A stretch of DNA of 64,000 nucleotides, taken from positions 74,129 to 138,128 of the forward strand of contig CAVZFQ010000001.1 in assembly GCA_963774625.1 (NCBI GenBank), in the 5' to 3' direction. Below the pieces are notes generated by a model, which searched no databases, was not told where the DNA came from, and saw nothing but the letters and a program-made list of their open reading frames with translations. Position 1 is the stretch's first letter, and each line of letters starts with the position of its first letter. Both the position numbers and the translations under genes were made by a program. Below are positions 1-8,941 of the stretch, piece by piece. This stretch comes from VAXT01 sp963774625 (lineage in GTDB: Bacteria; Actinomycetota; Thermoleophilia; Gaiellales; Gaiellaceae).

Positions 1-144
1 CTCGTAGAACGCCGGCCCGCCGCGAGTCGCGTGCGTGTCGAACGCGAACGGCAGGTCGTCGCCGGTCGCAAGCTCGCGCGTGAGGTAGGCGAACGCGCCC
101 AGGCAGAACCCGTGCAGGGATGAGTGGAGCTGCGGCGCGCGCAC
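1..144 (-). CDS. hypothetical protein, N-terminal fragment cut by window edge
   Basis: Only the first 48 codons lie in the window; the rest runs off the left edge. An ATG at 150 is possible, but an AAGGAG motif sits one base before it. The same motif is 7 bases before the in-frame GTG at 144, so the GTG start is preferred. The visible sequence (QLHSSLHGFCLGAFAYL onward) looks like a folded soluble protein without a signal peptide. The family is not recognised and no function is offered. Confidence 0.5.
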   Translation of the reverse strand, partial: MRAPQLHSSLHGFCLGAFAYLTRELATGDDLPFAFDTHATRGGPAFYE

Positions 145-159
145 GCCCATGCTCCTTAG

Positions 160-918
160 TTACGACCCTGGCGGCGCTGCTCCTTTCTGGCATTCGGGAC
201 ACCAGTACGCGATCCGGTTGTCGTCCCCCTGGCCCCGGGAGCGGATCGTCGCCCCGCAGCGGGAGCACGGGCGGCCGACGCGTCGGTATGCGCCGCGCCC
301 ACGGCCCTTGCCGTGCTCGAGCGAACTGCGCATCTGTCGCTCCGCTTCGTGCAGGACCTCGAGGAGCTCGGGATCGGAGACTTCGGTGAGCTTCCGCCAC
401 GGCGAGACGCGAGCAGCCCAGAGCGCTTCCGCCTTCCAGAGGTTGCCGATCCCGGCCACGAGCCTCTGGTCGAGGAGCGCCTCGCCGACGGCGCGACCCT
501 GGTCGGCCAGGCGAAAGCGGGCCAGCATGGCGTCGAAATCCGGAGGGACGGCGAGGATGTCAGGCCCGAGGCGGCGGGTTCCGCGGCCGTGCAGCTCGAG
601 GACCGGGCCGTTCCAGAGGACGGCTTCACGCTCCGCGCCGCGGAGGACGAGCCAGGGCCGGCCCCGCGATTGCCCGTTGCGCGGCCGGACCTGCCAGCGC
701 CCGCGCATCCGCAGATGGCTGCGGAGCACGAGGCCGCCCTCGAAGTGGAGCAGCAGGTTCTTGCCGACCGCCTCGACACCCTCCAGCAGGCGACCGTCGA
801 GCCGCTCCGGGAGTCGCTTGACCTGAGCCTGTGGGTGCGGGGTCTCGACCTCGACGCGCTCTCCGACGAGCACCTGCAGACGGCGTGCCGCGCGGTGGAT
901 CGCATCGCCCTCGGGCAT
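160..918 (-). CDS. Fpg/Nei family DNA glycosylase (endonuclease VIII-like)
   Basis: Bifunctional base-excision repair enzyme that removes oxidised bases and nicks the abasic site. The 252-residue protein begins MPEGDAIHR, giving the catalytic Pro2 and Glu3 of this family, with a conserved Lys near residue 53 in VGKNLLLHFE. It ends in a zinc finger with Cys at about 218, 221, 240 and 243 (CSRCGA ... CPEC). The length is normal for the family. MPEGD rather than MPELP at the start favours the actinobacterial Nei branch over Fpg (MutM). Its start codon is only 9 bases from that of the divergent gene at 928, so each promoter must lie inside the other gene. Confidence 0.9.
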   Translation of the reverse strand: MPEGDAIHRAARRLQVLVGERVEVETPHPQAQVKRLPERLDGRLLEGVEAVGKNLLLHFEGGLVLRSHLRMRGRWQVRPRNGQSRGRPWLVLRGAEREAVLWNGPVLELHGRGTRRLGPDILAVPPDFDAMLARFRLADQGRAVGEALLDQRLVAGIGNLWKAEALWAARVSPWRKLTEVSDPELLEVLHEAERQMRSSLEHGKGRGRGAYRRVGRPCSRCGATIRSRGQGDDNRIAYWCPECQKGAAPPGS

Positions 919-927
919 GCTTCAAGT

Positions 928-1356
928 ATGTCCTCGCGCGCCAGAGCAGCAGTGGCCGGAGCGGTTGCGGCGACGGTCTGGAGCGCGTTGGAACCGATCG
1001 ACAAGCGGCTCTTTCGCAGTGACTACTCGGACATCGCCCTATTGGGCAAGGCCGTCACCCGTGGGCCGGCATGGCTGCCTCTCGGCCTGGCGATCCACGC
1101 CGTGAACGGGGCGATCTTCGGGCTCGCGTACCACGAGGCCCGCCGCCGCGTCCCGATCGAGCCACGCCGCCTGGCGCTGGGGATGGCGCTCGCCGAACAC
1201 GTGGCGCTTTACCCGCTCGCGTACTTCGTCGACCGCTACCACCCGGCGCGCAGCGAGCCGGGAGTGCCGCCGCTGCTCACCAACCCGAGAGCCTTCGGGC
1301 AGGCCGCGGCGCGGCACGCGCTGTTCGGGCTCCTGCTGGGCCGTTTGGCGGCTTAG
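928..1356 (+). CDS. small hydrophobic membrane protein, unknown function
   Basis: A 142-residue protein with at least two hydrophobic stretches (AGAVAATVWSAL near the start; LGLAIHAVNGAIFGLAY around 50-70) and a third near the C-terminus (ARHALFGLLLGRLAA), so probably an integral membrane protein. The ATG at 928 is the first start in the frame compatible with the divergent glycosylase gene; an internal GTG slightly downstream is an alternative. Its stop overlaps the end of the convergent helicase gene by 4 bases. The family is not recognised. Confidence 0.6.
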   Translation: MSSRARAAVAGAVAATVWSALEPIDKRLFRSDYSDIALLGKAVTRGPAWLPLGLAIHAVNGAIFGLAYHEARRRVPIEPRRLALGMALAEHVALYPLAYFVDRYHPARSEPGVPPLLTNPRAFGQAAARHALFGLLLGRLAA

Positions 1357-4300
1357 GGGCGCAAGACTGCGCGCCGAGGACCGGCGAGGAAGCCGGCTTC
1401 CAGGAGGAGCGGCATCAGGTTCGTCTCCCCCACCGGCTCACCGTTGAAGCGCTCGACGGCCAGGCGCTTGCCGCGGCCGGTCTTCACCCGCTCGACCAGC
1501 GCGGCCAGCGCCGGTCGCAACCAGCTCTCGTCGGGCTCACGCAACGAGACGATCGAGCGGCCGCCACGCTCGACGAAGAGCGCTGCCTCGCCACCCAGCA
1601 GCACGACCTGGGCTCCCGCGACCCGAGCGGCACGCCCACCCGCCTCCTTGGGCCACGGCAAGGCAGCGCCGTAGGGCTGCGCCGGGTCGGCAGCCGCGAT
1701 CACCAGCGCCTCGGCCTCCTCGTCTTCGGCCGGCCGCAGCTCGCGCAGTCGCTCGACAGCTCCGCCGAGCGCGAACTGCGCGCCTCCGAGCCCCTCGACG
1801 AAGTAGCCGCGACGGCAGAGCCCCAGGGTCTCGAGCGCCCGCAGCTCGCCGTAGACGGCCCCGTACCCGCCGGGGATTCCCTCTGCGCGCACGCCGTCGC
1901 GGGTCACGATGCCCTGACGCTCGAGCAACAACTCAGCAAGCGCACGGCGGTCGGGACCGGTCCTGGGGACTGTCCCCTCGACATGCCCGAAAAGGCGCTG
2001 CGTCTGCGACCAGCGGCCCTGGGTCGCGGTCACGGCCTGGGCACGCCTGCGCGAGAAGCGGCGCGGGCGGCGCTGGGCTTGCGGGACGCCGTAGCGGCGG
2101 CCCGCTCGCAGCGGCGTCCAGGCGTCGTTCGTGACCTCCCCCGCCCAGACGAGGTCCCAGAGCGCCGGCAGCGCCTGCTCGGCCTCGAGGTCGGTCGCGG
2201 TCAACAGGTCGAACCAAAACTCGGCGCCACGCGCGAGCACGTCGCGGATCCGGTCGTGAGCGTCGCCTTCCGGCTTCTCGGTGCCGGCCGGCTGCCCGAG
2301 CACCGGCGCGTCCTCGCGGAAGAAGACGGCGACTCGATCGAGTCCGGCTCCGACCCAGACCAGTTCGCCCGAAGCGCACAGCTGGTCGAGTTGGCCCGCC
2401 GAGTAGCCGGGCACCCGGCGCGGAAGCACGTCGCTCTCCCAGAGCTTGACCGGGAGCGGCAGGCCCTGGAGCGGGACGAGCGCCTCGCGGAGAGTCGCGC
2501 GCCGGTCGACGCCGTGCCAGCTAGGCAGGAAACGGCCGAGAGTCGCCTGCTCGGCGGGCTCGACCTCGCGGCGCAGCGCAGCCAACGACGCGCGACGCAG
2601 CCGGCGCAGCACCTCGGGATCGCACCACTCACGCTCGGTGCCTCCCGGGCGCAACTCGCCGCGGACGAGCTTGTCCTCGCGCTCGAGGGCCCTGAGCCCT
2701 TCTTCCGCCCGGGCCTCGTCGATCGCGAAGCGCTCGGCGACCTGGCCGGTGGTGAACGGTCCGCGGGAGCGCGCGAATCGTGCGAGGAGCGAGCGGAGGG
2801 CGTCCTCGACCGGCTCCAGAAACGCGTCCGGCAGCCCGCTCGGCGGCATCACGCCCAGCGCATCGCGGTAACGGCCAGCGTCCTCGACCGCTGCGAGCCG
2901 CTCCTCGCCCCCGATGCGGACCGTGATCGCGCGTCGCTCTCGCAACAGCTCGTCTCCCCACTCCGCGTTGTACTCGTCGGAGCGCAGGTCACCGGTACGG
3001 CGCAGGACGTCGTGCAGCTCGTCCGGGTTGCGCGGATTGCCCCGAAGCTGCGCCTCGACCTCCTCGAGCGCGCCCGGGTCGATCAGGTCGCGGAGCTCCT
3101 CCTGCCCGAGCAGCTCCTTCAGCAGGTCGCGGTCGAGCGAGAGAGCCTGGGCGCGCCGCTCGGCCGGCGGCGTGTCGTCTTCGTACATGTAGTTGGCGAC
3201 GTAGTCGAAGAGGAGCGAGGTCGAGTACGGAGAGGCCGTGGCCGTTTCGACGTCGACCAGGTCGAGCTGCCGTGTCTTCAGCCCGGTGAGGAGCCGCTTC
3301 AGCGCCGGCAGGTCGAACACGTCCTGCAGGCACTCGCGGTAGGTCTCGAGGATGATCGGGAACGAGCCGTACTTCCGCGCCACTTGCAGCAGGCCCTGCG
3401 CCTTCAGCCGCTGTTGCCAGAGCGGGGTCCGCTCGCCGGGCGACGGCGCGGGATCAAGAGCGCCCGCGCTGCGTTCTCCCTGAACCTCGAGCCGAAGAGC
3501 GCGCTCGCGCCGAGCTCGGTGGTGACGATCTCCTCGATCTCCAGCGGGTCGATGACGAGCTCCTCGATCGGCGGAGTCGAATCCGAGTCCGGAAGATGGA
3601 TGGCGATCCCGTCGTCCGACCACAGAGACTGCACCTCGAGGCCGAGCGAGTCGCGCAGCCGGGCGCCAAGCGCGAGCGCCCAGGGCGCATGCACACGCGC
3701 GCCGAACGGCGTGAGGATGCAGACGCGCCAGTCGCCGATCTCGTCCTTGAAGCGCTCGATGACGATCGTGCGGTCCGACGGCACGGCGCCGGTCGCAGCC
3801 TGCTGATCACTCAGGAAGGTCAGCAGGTTCCGAGCGGCCTGCTCGTCGAGCGAATGCTCCTTCGTCAGCCGCTCGAGAGCCTTCTTCTCGGGCAAGGCGG
3901 CCAGCTCGCGCGAGGCCTTGCCGATCTGCTCCCCGAGCTCGTATGGGCGCCCGGGCCCCTCCCCCTTCCAGAACGGGATCATGCCCGGCACCCCCGGGGC
4001 GGGTGAGACCAGCACGCGGTCGCGGGTGATCTCTTCGATGCGCCAGGTGGAGGCGCCGAGCAGAAAGGTCTGGCCCGCGCGTGCCTCGTAGACCATCTCC
4101 TCGTCGAGCTCGCCTACGCGACCGCCTCCGTCGACGAGGTGAACGCCGTAGAGGCCGCGGTCGGGAATCGTGCCCGCATTCGTGACCGCGAGCTTGCGCG
4201 CGCCGCCGCGCCCGCGGATGACACCCGCGGTGCGGTCCCACACGATGCGCGGCCGCAGCTCGGCGAACTCGTCGGAGGGGTAGCGGCCGGCGAGCATGTC

Positions 4301-5618
4301 GAGGACGTTCTCGAGCTGGATGCGAGAGAGGTCGGAGAAGTTGTAAGCGCCTCGAACGAGCTGATGCAGCTCGTCGACCGAGATCTCCTCGTCGGCGCAG
4401 ACGGCGACGATCTGCTGGGCGAGCACGTCCAGCGGGTTGCGCGGGATGACGGTCTCCTCGATCGCGCCGGCTTTCATCCGCTCGACGACGACGGCCGACT
4501 CGAGCAGGTCCGCGCGGTACTTCGGGAAGATGCGCCCCCGCGAGACGGCGCCCAGCTCGTGTCCCGCCCGGCCCACGCGCTGCAGGCCACGGGCGACCGA
4601 CTTCGGCGACTCGACCTGGATCACGAGGTCGACCGCGCCCATGTCGATGCCGAGCTCGAGCGACGAGGTGGCGACGAGGCAAGGGATCTCGCCCTTCTTG
4701 AGCAGCTCCTCGATTTCGACCCTCTGCTCTCGAGCCAGCGAGCCGTGGTGGGCCCTGGCGATTTCGCTTCTCGGCCAGTTCGTTCAATCTCAGCGCGAGG
4801 CGCTCGGCCAGCCGGCGGTTGTTGACGAAGACGATCGTCGAGCGGTGCTCCTGGACGAGCTTCAGGACCTCCGGGTAGATCGACGGCCAGATCGAACCCT
4901 GCTCGCCCGGCTCGCGCATGTCCTCGAGCGGCACGACGACCTCCAGGTCGAGCTCCTTCGCCCGGCCGGCGTCGACGAGCTGGATCGGCCGCCCGCCCGA
5001 GACGAACCGCCCGATCTCCTCCATCGGCCGCTGCGTGGCCGACAGGCCGACCCTCTGGACAGGTCCAGGGGACTGTCCCCTGGACATGGTCAGATGGTCG
5101 AGGCGCTCTACGGACACGGCCATGTGCGCGCCCCGCTTCGTGCCGGCCACCGCGTGCACCTCGTCGAGGATCAGGGTCTGGACTGTCGCGAGCATCTCGC
5201 GGGCGCGGGACGTGAGCATCAGATAGAGCGATTCCGGGGTCGTGATCAGGATGTCGGGGTGCTCCCGGAGCATCGCGGCGCGCTCCTTCTGCGACGTGTC
5301 TCCGGTGCGGACGGCCACACGCAGTTCGCTCTGGAGCCCTGCCAGAGGGCCGCGCAGGTTCCGCTCGATGTCGTAGTTCAGCGCCTTCAGCGGCGACACG
5401 TAGAGCAGCCGTAGCCCCTCGCCCGGCTCGGCGGTCAACCGGTCGATCCCGTAGAGGAACGCGGCGAGCGTCTTCCCCGAGCCGGTCGGCGCCTGGATCA
5501 GCGTGTGCCGGCCGCTGGCGATCGCGGGCCAGCCCTGCTCCTGCGCGGGCGTGGGGCCGTCGAACGTCCTCTCGAACCACTCGCGAGTCGCCGGCGTGAA
5601 GACGGACAGCGCAGCCAC
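1353..5618 (-). CDS. Lhr-like DEAD/DEAH-box helicase (two apparent frameshifts)
   Basis: Large ATP-dependent 3'-5' helicase of the Lhr family, about 1,420 codons once frames are joined. Walker A is APTGSGKT near residue 45, the DEVH box is LDEVHA and motif III is LSATQRP. The second RecA domain, Lhr winged-helix core (LLIPRRRP, GERTPLWQQRLKAQ, ETYRECLQDVF) and C-terminal extension follow. The frame changes near 4766 (one extra base, restoring EIARAHHGSLAREQR) and near 3438 (one base missing in a C run, restoring RRRP-GERTPLWQQ). Both repairs recover family motifs and together leave a length divisible by 3, so sequence error is more likely than a dead gene. GTG at 5618 is preferred to TTG at 5627. 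Two copies of a palindromic repeat sit in frame inside the gene. Confidence 0.85.
1959..1985. repeat. REP-like palindromic element inside lhr, copy 1
   Basis: A 27-base unit that matches the copy at 5062-5088 at 25 of 27 positions. The core is GGGGAC-T-GTCCCC and the unit ends in GACATG. The outer arms carry two mismatches here. It is read through in frame in the C-terminal part of the helicase (peptide HVEGTVPRTGPD on the minus strand). Confidence 0.7.
5062..5088. repeat. REP-like palindromic element inside lhr, copy 2
   Basis: A perfect 11-base inverted repeat, GTCCAGGGGAC with a one-base T centre and its exact complement at 5063-5085, followed by ATG. It encodes roughly MSRGQSPGP, lying between the conserved Lhr segments ERLDHLT and VQRVGLSATQRP, which are normally closer together. 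This suggests an in-frame insertion of about 9 codons. Confidence 0.75.
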
Positions 5619-5681
5619 GCTGTCCAATCTAGCGATGCCGCGCTAGCCGGCGGAGACGAGGTCGTTAGCATCGCCTTCGCA

Positions 5682-6251
5682 GTGCCCGAGACCCCCGAGC
5701 AGATCTATGCACGCGCCGCGAATGCCCTGAGGATGCCGCCCCTCGAGGAGTGGGAGACCTTTCCGTTCGAGGGTGATCTACGGCCGCGCGCACTCCAGCC
5801 GCCGGTTGAGCACGAGCAGCCACGGCACGGCGCAGGCGGTGTCGACTGCGAGCGCTGCTCTGCACGGGACGATGAGTTCCTCTGGACGAACGAACGCTGG
5901 CGCCTGCACGCTCTCGACGGTCCCACCGGGTTGCCGGTGAACGTCATCCTCGTTCCGCGCGAGCACTTCGCCGAGCTCGGTGACCTTCCCGACGATCTCG
6001 CCGCGGAGCTCGGCGTCCTGCTCGCGAGGATCGAGCGAGCCGTGCGGTCGGTGGGCGAGATCGGCCGTGTCCACGTCTGCAAGTGGGGCGACGGAGGCGA
6101 GCACCTGCATTGGTGGTTCATGGCGCGCCCAGCGCGGATCCCGCAACTGATCGGGAGCTTCGCCGCGATCTGGGACGACATACTCCCTCCGGTGCCGGAA
6201 GAGATCTGGCGGGAGAATCTCGCAGCCGTCAAGGCTGCCCTCGAGGAGTAG
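5682..6251 (+). CDS. HIT-like (histidine triad superfamily) protein
   Basis: A 189-residue soluble protein. GEHLHWWFMARP at about 140-150 (His141, His143) resembles the HxHxx core of histidine-triad nucleotide hydrolases and transferases, and VNVILVPREHFAEL at about 87-100 resembles the strand before it. CERCSARDDEFL near 56-67 holds a Cys pair. GTG 5682 is chosen because it starts just before conserved-looking sequence and leaves a short divergent gap to lhr; earlier starts would overlap the helicase. The substrate is unknown, and the third His of the triad is not obvious. Confidence 0.7.
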   Translation: MPETPEQIYARAANALRMPPLEEWETFPFEGDLRPRALQPPVEHEQPRHGAGGVDCERCSARDDEFLWTNERWRLHALDGPTGLPVNVILVPREHFAELGDLPDDLAAELGVLLARIERAVRSVGEIGRVHVCKWGDGGEHLHWWFMARPARIPQLIGSFAAIWDDILPPVPEEIWRENLAAVKAALEE

Positions 6252-6260
6252 GCTGCAACC

Positions 6261-6827
6261 GTGGCGATCGCCGCTCCCGACCGGTTGTACTTCACGGACA
6301 GCGATGAGGCGAACCAGCTCCTGGCTTCGGAGCCGATGGCGCTCCTCATCGGCTTCGCGCTCGACCAGCAGGTGACGGTGCCGACCGCCTTCGCCGGCCC
6401 ACTCAAGATCAAGCAGCGGCTCGGCACGCTCGATGCCGGCGCGATCGCCAAGCTCGATCCGGCCACGCTCGAAGCCGCCTTCCGCGAGCGACCGGCAGTG
6501 CACCGGTTTCCCGGCTCGATGGCGAAGCGCGTGGCGGATCTCTCCGCCCACGTGGAGGCCGAGTACGAAGGAGACGCGTCCCGCCTCTGGCGCGAGGCGG
6601 CCGACGCCGACGATCTCCGCAAGCGGATCAAGGCGCTGCCGGGCTTCGGGGAGATGAAGATCAAGGCTCTGGCGTCGGTCCTGGCGATGCGCTTCGGGGT
6701 GCAGGTGGCCGAGGGCCTGGTTCCTCCGCACCCGATGCTCGGCGACGTCGACTCGCCCGAGGCGCTCGAGAGCTACCAGGAGGCCAAGCGGGCCTACAAG
6801 GCGAAGCTCAGGGCACAGCAGAGCTGA
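6261..6827 (+). CDS. HhH-GPD superfamily base-excision repair protein
   Basis: A 188-residue protein with the helix-hairpin-helix signature LPGFGEMK at about 126-133, followed by the helix KIKALASVLAMRFGV. Together with the short all-helical N-terminal half (EPMALLIGFALDQQV) it matches the compact uncharacterised HhH-GPD family common in actinobacteria. It would bind damaged duplex DNA, but no iron-sulfur cluster loop is present and the substrate is unknown. GTG 6261 follows a GAGGAG motif. Its TGA overlaps the next gene, forming a repair/sanitation operon with the tandem Nudix gene. Confidence 0.8.
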   Translation: MAIAAPDRLYFTDSDEANQLLASEPMALLIGFALDQQVTVPTAFAGPLKIKQRLGTLDAGAIAKLDPATLEAAFRERPAVHRFPGSMAKRVADLSAHVEAEYEGDASRLWREAADADDLRKRIKALPGFGEMKIKALASVLAMRFGVQVAEGLVPPHPMLGDVDSPEALESYQEAKRAYKAKLRAQQS

Positions 6828-7639
6828 GACCCCGGCCGCCGGTCACCGTCTACGTCACGCGCGAGCACCCGCGGACGGGCGCCGACGAATTCCTCGTCTT
6901 CGACTTTCCCGGCTATCCAGAGTTCTCGGCCGTCGTCCCGGGCGGCGGAATCGAGGAGGGCGAGAGCGTCGAAGAGACCGCCGTTCGCGAGGTCGAGGAG
7001 GAGACCGGACTCGAGGTCGTGTTCGTGCGCCGGCTCGGCGAGATCGAGGGCTCGCACTACGTGCAGGCCACGCCGGTAGGGCCCACGCCCGAGTCGTGGG
7101 AACACCATCGGCCCGAAGACGACGTCGTCATCTGCCGTTGGCTGCCCGTCAGTGCCGACGCCGAGGTCTGGGGCCTGCGGGGTGACTTCGTCCACGCGCT
7201 CGTTCGCGAACGCGTCGTCGCCTACGTGACACGCCAGGGCCCGCGAGGACTCGATCTACTCACCATCGAGCAGGGCGACATCCAAGGTGGCGTCCAGGTC
7301 CCGGCGGGCCGGCTCGATCCCGGCGAAAGCCCGGAGCACGGCCTCGCCCGCGAGGTCGCGGAGGAGACGGGGATCACCGGGGTCAGCGTCGTGCGACGCC
7401 TGGCCGACGCCGACGAGTTCGAGCGGCTCTACGGGCCCGGCGCCCACCGCAGCCATGCATTTCACGCCGAGGTCGCCGCGGAAGGGCCTGACGAGTGGGA
7501 GCACCGGGTCGGCGGCTCGGGCGCCGACGCAGGCCTCGTCTACCTCTGCCGCTGGGTGCGCCTCGACGAGTGCCCGCCCCTTTGGGGGGATGCCGATCCC
7601 TTGGTCGAGAAGCTCAGGCGGTCGATAACGGAGTCATGA
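6824..7639 (+). CDS. tandem Nudix hydrolase, probable CTG start
   Basis: Two Nudix domains in one chain of about 271 residues. The first Nudix box is GGGIEEGESVEETAVREVEE (GX5EX7REUXEE pattern, about 40-60). The second is GRLDPGESPEHGLAREVAEE. Such enzymes hydrolyse nucleoside diphosphate-linked substrates with Mg2+; having two boxes suggests a duplicated domain. No ATG, GTG or TTG lies ahead of the first domain. CTG at 6824 overlaps the upstream TGA (CTGA) and gives a normal N-terminus (LRPRPPVTVYVTREH), so it is taken as the start. The GTG at 7019 would delete most of domain 1. The stop overlaps the next ATG (ATGA). Confidence 0.7.
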   Translation: MRPRPPVTVYVTREHPRTGADEFLVFDFPGYPEFSAVVPGGGIEEGESVEETAVREVEEETGLEVVFVRRLGEIEGSHYVQATPVGPTPESWEHHRPEDDVVICRWLPVSADAEVWGLRGDFVHALVRERVVAYVTRQGPRGLDLLTIEQGDIQGGVQVPAGRLDPGESPEHGLAREVAEETGITGVSVVRRLADADEFERLYGPGAHRSHAFHAEVAAEGPDEWEHRVGGSGADAGLVYLCRWVRLDECPPLWGDADPLVEKLRRSITES

Positions 7640-8556
7640 AGCGCCTGCTGCCGCTTGTCTGCCTCGCCGTGCTGCTGGGCGGCTCGTCGGCCGAGGCTCT
7701 CCGCCTGCCGGCCGCACCACGCTGCACGGTCTTTCCCAAGTCCAATCCCTGGAACCGCCGCGTCGACCGACTCCCGGTCGCGGCAAACTCGGCCGAGATC
7801 ATCAGCTCGATCGGCACCGAGCGCGGCCTGCACCCCGACTTCGGCTCGGGCCTCTGGGAAGGTGCTCCGATCGGTATCCCGATCACCGTCGTCGGCCGGC
7901 GCACACCGAAGTCCCGGGTCTCGTTCGAGTACGCGGACGAGTCCGACCGCGGCCCGTACCCGATTCCGCGCGGCGTGCCGATCGAAGGCGGGCTATCGCT
8001 CGGACGGCGACCGGCACGCACTGATCGTCGACCGCGACTCGTGCAAGCTCTACGAGCTCTTCGCGCTCTACCCCGAGGTCGCGGATGGCGAGCGGGCTCC
8101 GGCGCGATCTGGAACCTCCGCTCGAACCGGCTGCGCCCCGCAGGCTGGACCTCCGCCGATGCTGCAGGGCTCCCGATCCTCCCCGGCCTGGCGCGCTACG
8201 ACGAGGTACGCCGAGGCGTGATCGACCACGCGTTGCGGTTCACGGTTCGCCGCACGCGACGGGCTTATGTCTACCCGGCGCGGCACTTCGCGAGCAGCTC
8301 CGACGACCCGAGCCTGCCGCCGATGGGCCTGCGCGTGCGCCTGAAGGCGAGCTTCGACGTCAGCGGCTACCCGCGACAGGCACGAATCGTCCTGACCGCG
8401 CTCAAGCGCTACGGCATGCTCGTTGCCGACAACGGCTCGGACTGGTACATCACGGGCTCTCCCAACCCGGGCTGGCGGAACGACGACCTGCGAACCCTGG
8501 GTAGGGTCAAGGGCTCTGAGTTCGAGGTCGTCGATACCCGCACTCTTCGCCCTTAG
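7636..8556 (+). CDS. secreted protein of unknown function (compensated frameshift)
   Basis: About 306 residues, starting MKRLLPLVCLAVLLGGSSAEA, a clear signal peptide. The mature part carries TVFPKSNPWNRRVDRLPV and GAIWNLRSNRLRPAGWTSAD, matching a conserved family of exported bacterial proteins of unknown role. Between about 7999 and 8083 the frame is displaced: the better reading there is SDGDRHALIVDRDSCKLYEL, in another frame, before returning to WRAGSGAIWNL. The two opposite shifts leave the length divisible by 3. This looks like a pair of indel errors. The ATG overlaps the Nudix stop. Confidence 0.65.
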   Translation: MKRLLPLVCLAVLLGGSSAEALRLPAAPRCTVFPKSNPWNRRVDRLPVAANSAEIISSIGTERGLHPDFGSGLWEGAPIGIPITVVGRRTPKSRVSFEYADESDRGPYPIPRGVPIEGGLSLGRRPARTDRRPRLVQALRALRALPRGRGWRAGSGAIWNLRSNRLRPAGWTSADAAGLPILPGLARYDEVRRGVIDHALRFTVRRTRRAYVYPARHFASSSDDPSLPPMGLRVRLKASFDVSGYPRQARIVLTALKRYGMLVADNGSDWYITGSPNPGWRNDDLRTLGRVKGSEFEVVDTRTLRP

Positions 8557-8941
8557 CGTCCTGCTCGCAGCCGGCTGCGGCGGAGACGAGCAAGGCGGCA
8601 GCCGCGAGAATCCGGACGGGTCGGTCACTGTCGACCTCGTCGAGCAGAGCGGCTCGGGCCAGTCGGGCAAAGCGACGTTCAAGGCGGAGGACGGCGAACG
8701 GACCCGGGTCACGATCGAGCTGTCCGGCGGTCCCGACACTCCGCAGCCTGCGCACATCCACGAGCGCTCGTGCGACGACATCGACCCGAACCCCACGGAC
8801 ACCCTCCAGCCCGTCGTCAACGGGCGCTCGGAGACCGTGATCGCCGTCTCGCTCGACCATCTGCGCGCCTCGCCGCACGCCGTCAACGTCGAGGGAGCGG
8901 CCTGCGGGACGATCGGAGAGGGCGGCTCGCTACTGCCGTAG
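8516..8941 (+). CDS. lipoprotein with CHRD-like histidine motif
   Basis: A lipobox (LLAAGC) follows a hydrophobic stretch, so the mature protein is probably a membrane-anchored lipoprotein of about 120 residues. QPAHIHERSCDD and SETVIAVSLDHLRASPHAVNV resemble CHRD/superoxide-dismutase-like domains found in secreted proteins. The start is unclear: no ATG or GTG lies close to the signal peptide. CTG at 8516 gives a normal length, while the ATG at 8423 would add 31 residues that overlap the previous gene. The 3' end overlaps the convergent oxidoreductase gene by 12 bases. Confidence 0.6.
   Translation: MSSRSSIPALFALSVLLAAGCGGDEQGGSRENPDGSVTVDLVEQSGSGQSGKATFKAEDGERTRVTIELSGGPDTPQPAHIHERSCDDIDPNPTDTLQPVVNGRSETVIAVSLDHLRASPHAVNVEGAACGTIGEGGSLLP

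Noticed and set aside
1071..3806. Very long open frame on the plus strand opposite lhr
   Set aside because: It is the antisense shadow of the high-GC helicase gene; its translation has no family motif, no folded pattern and runs through both lhr frames.
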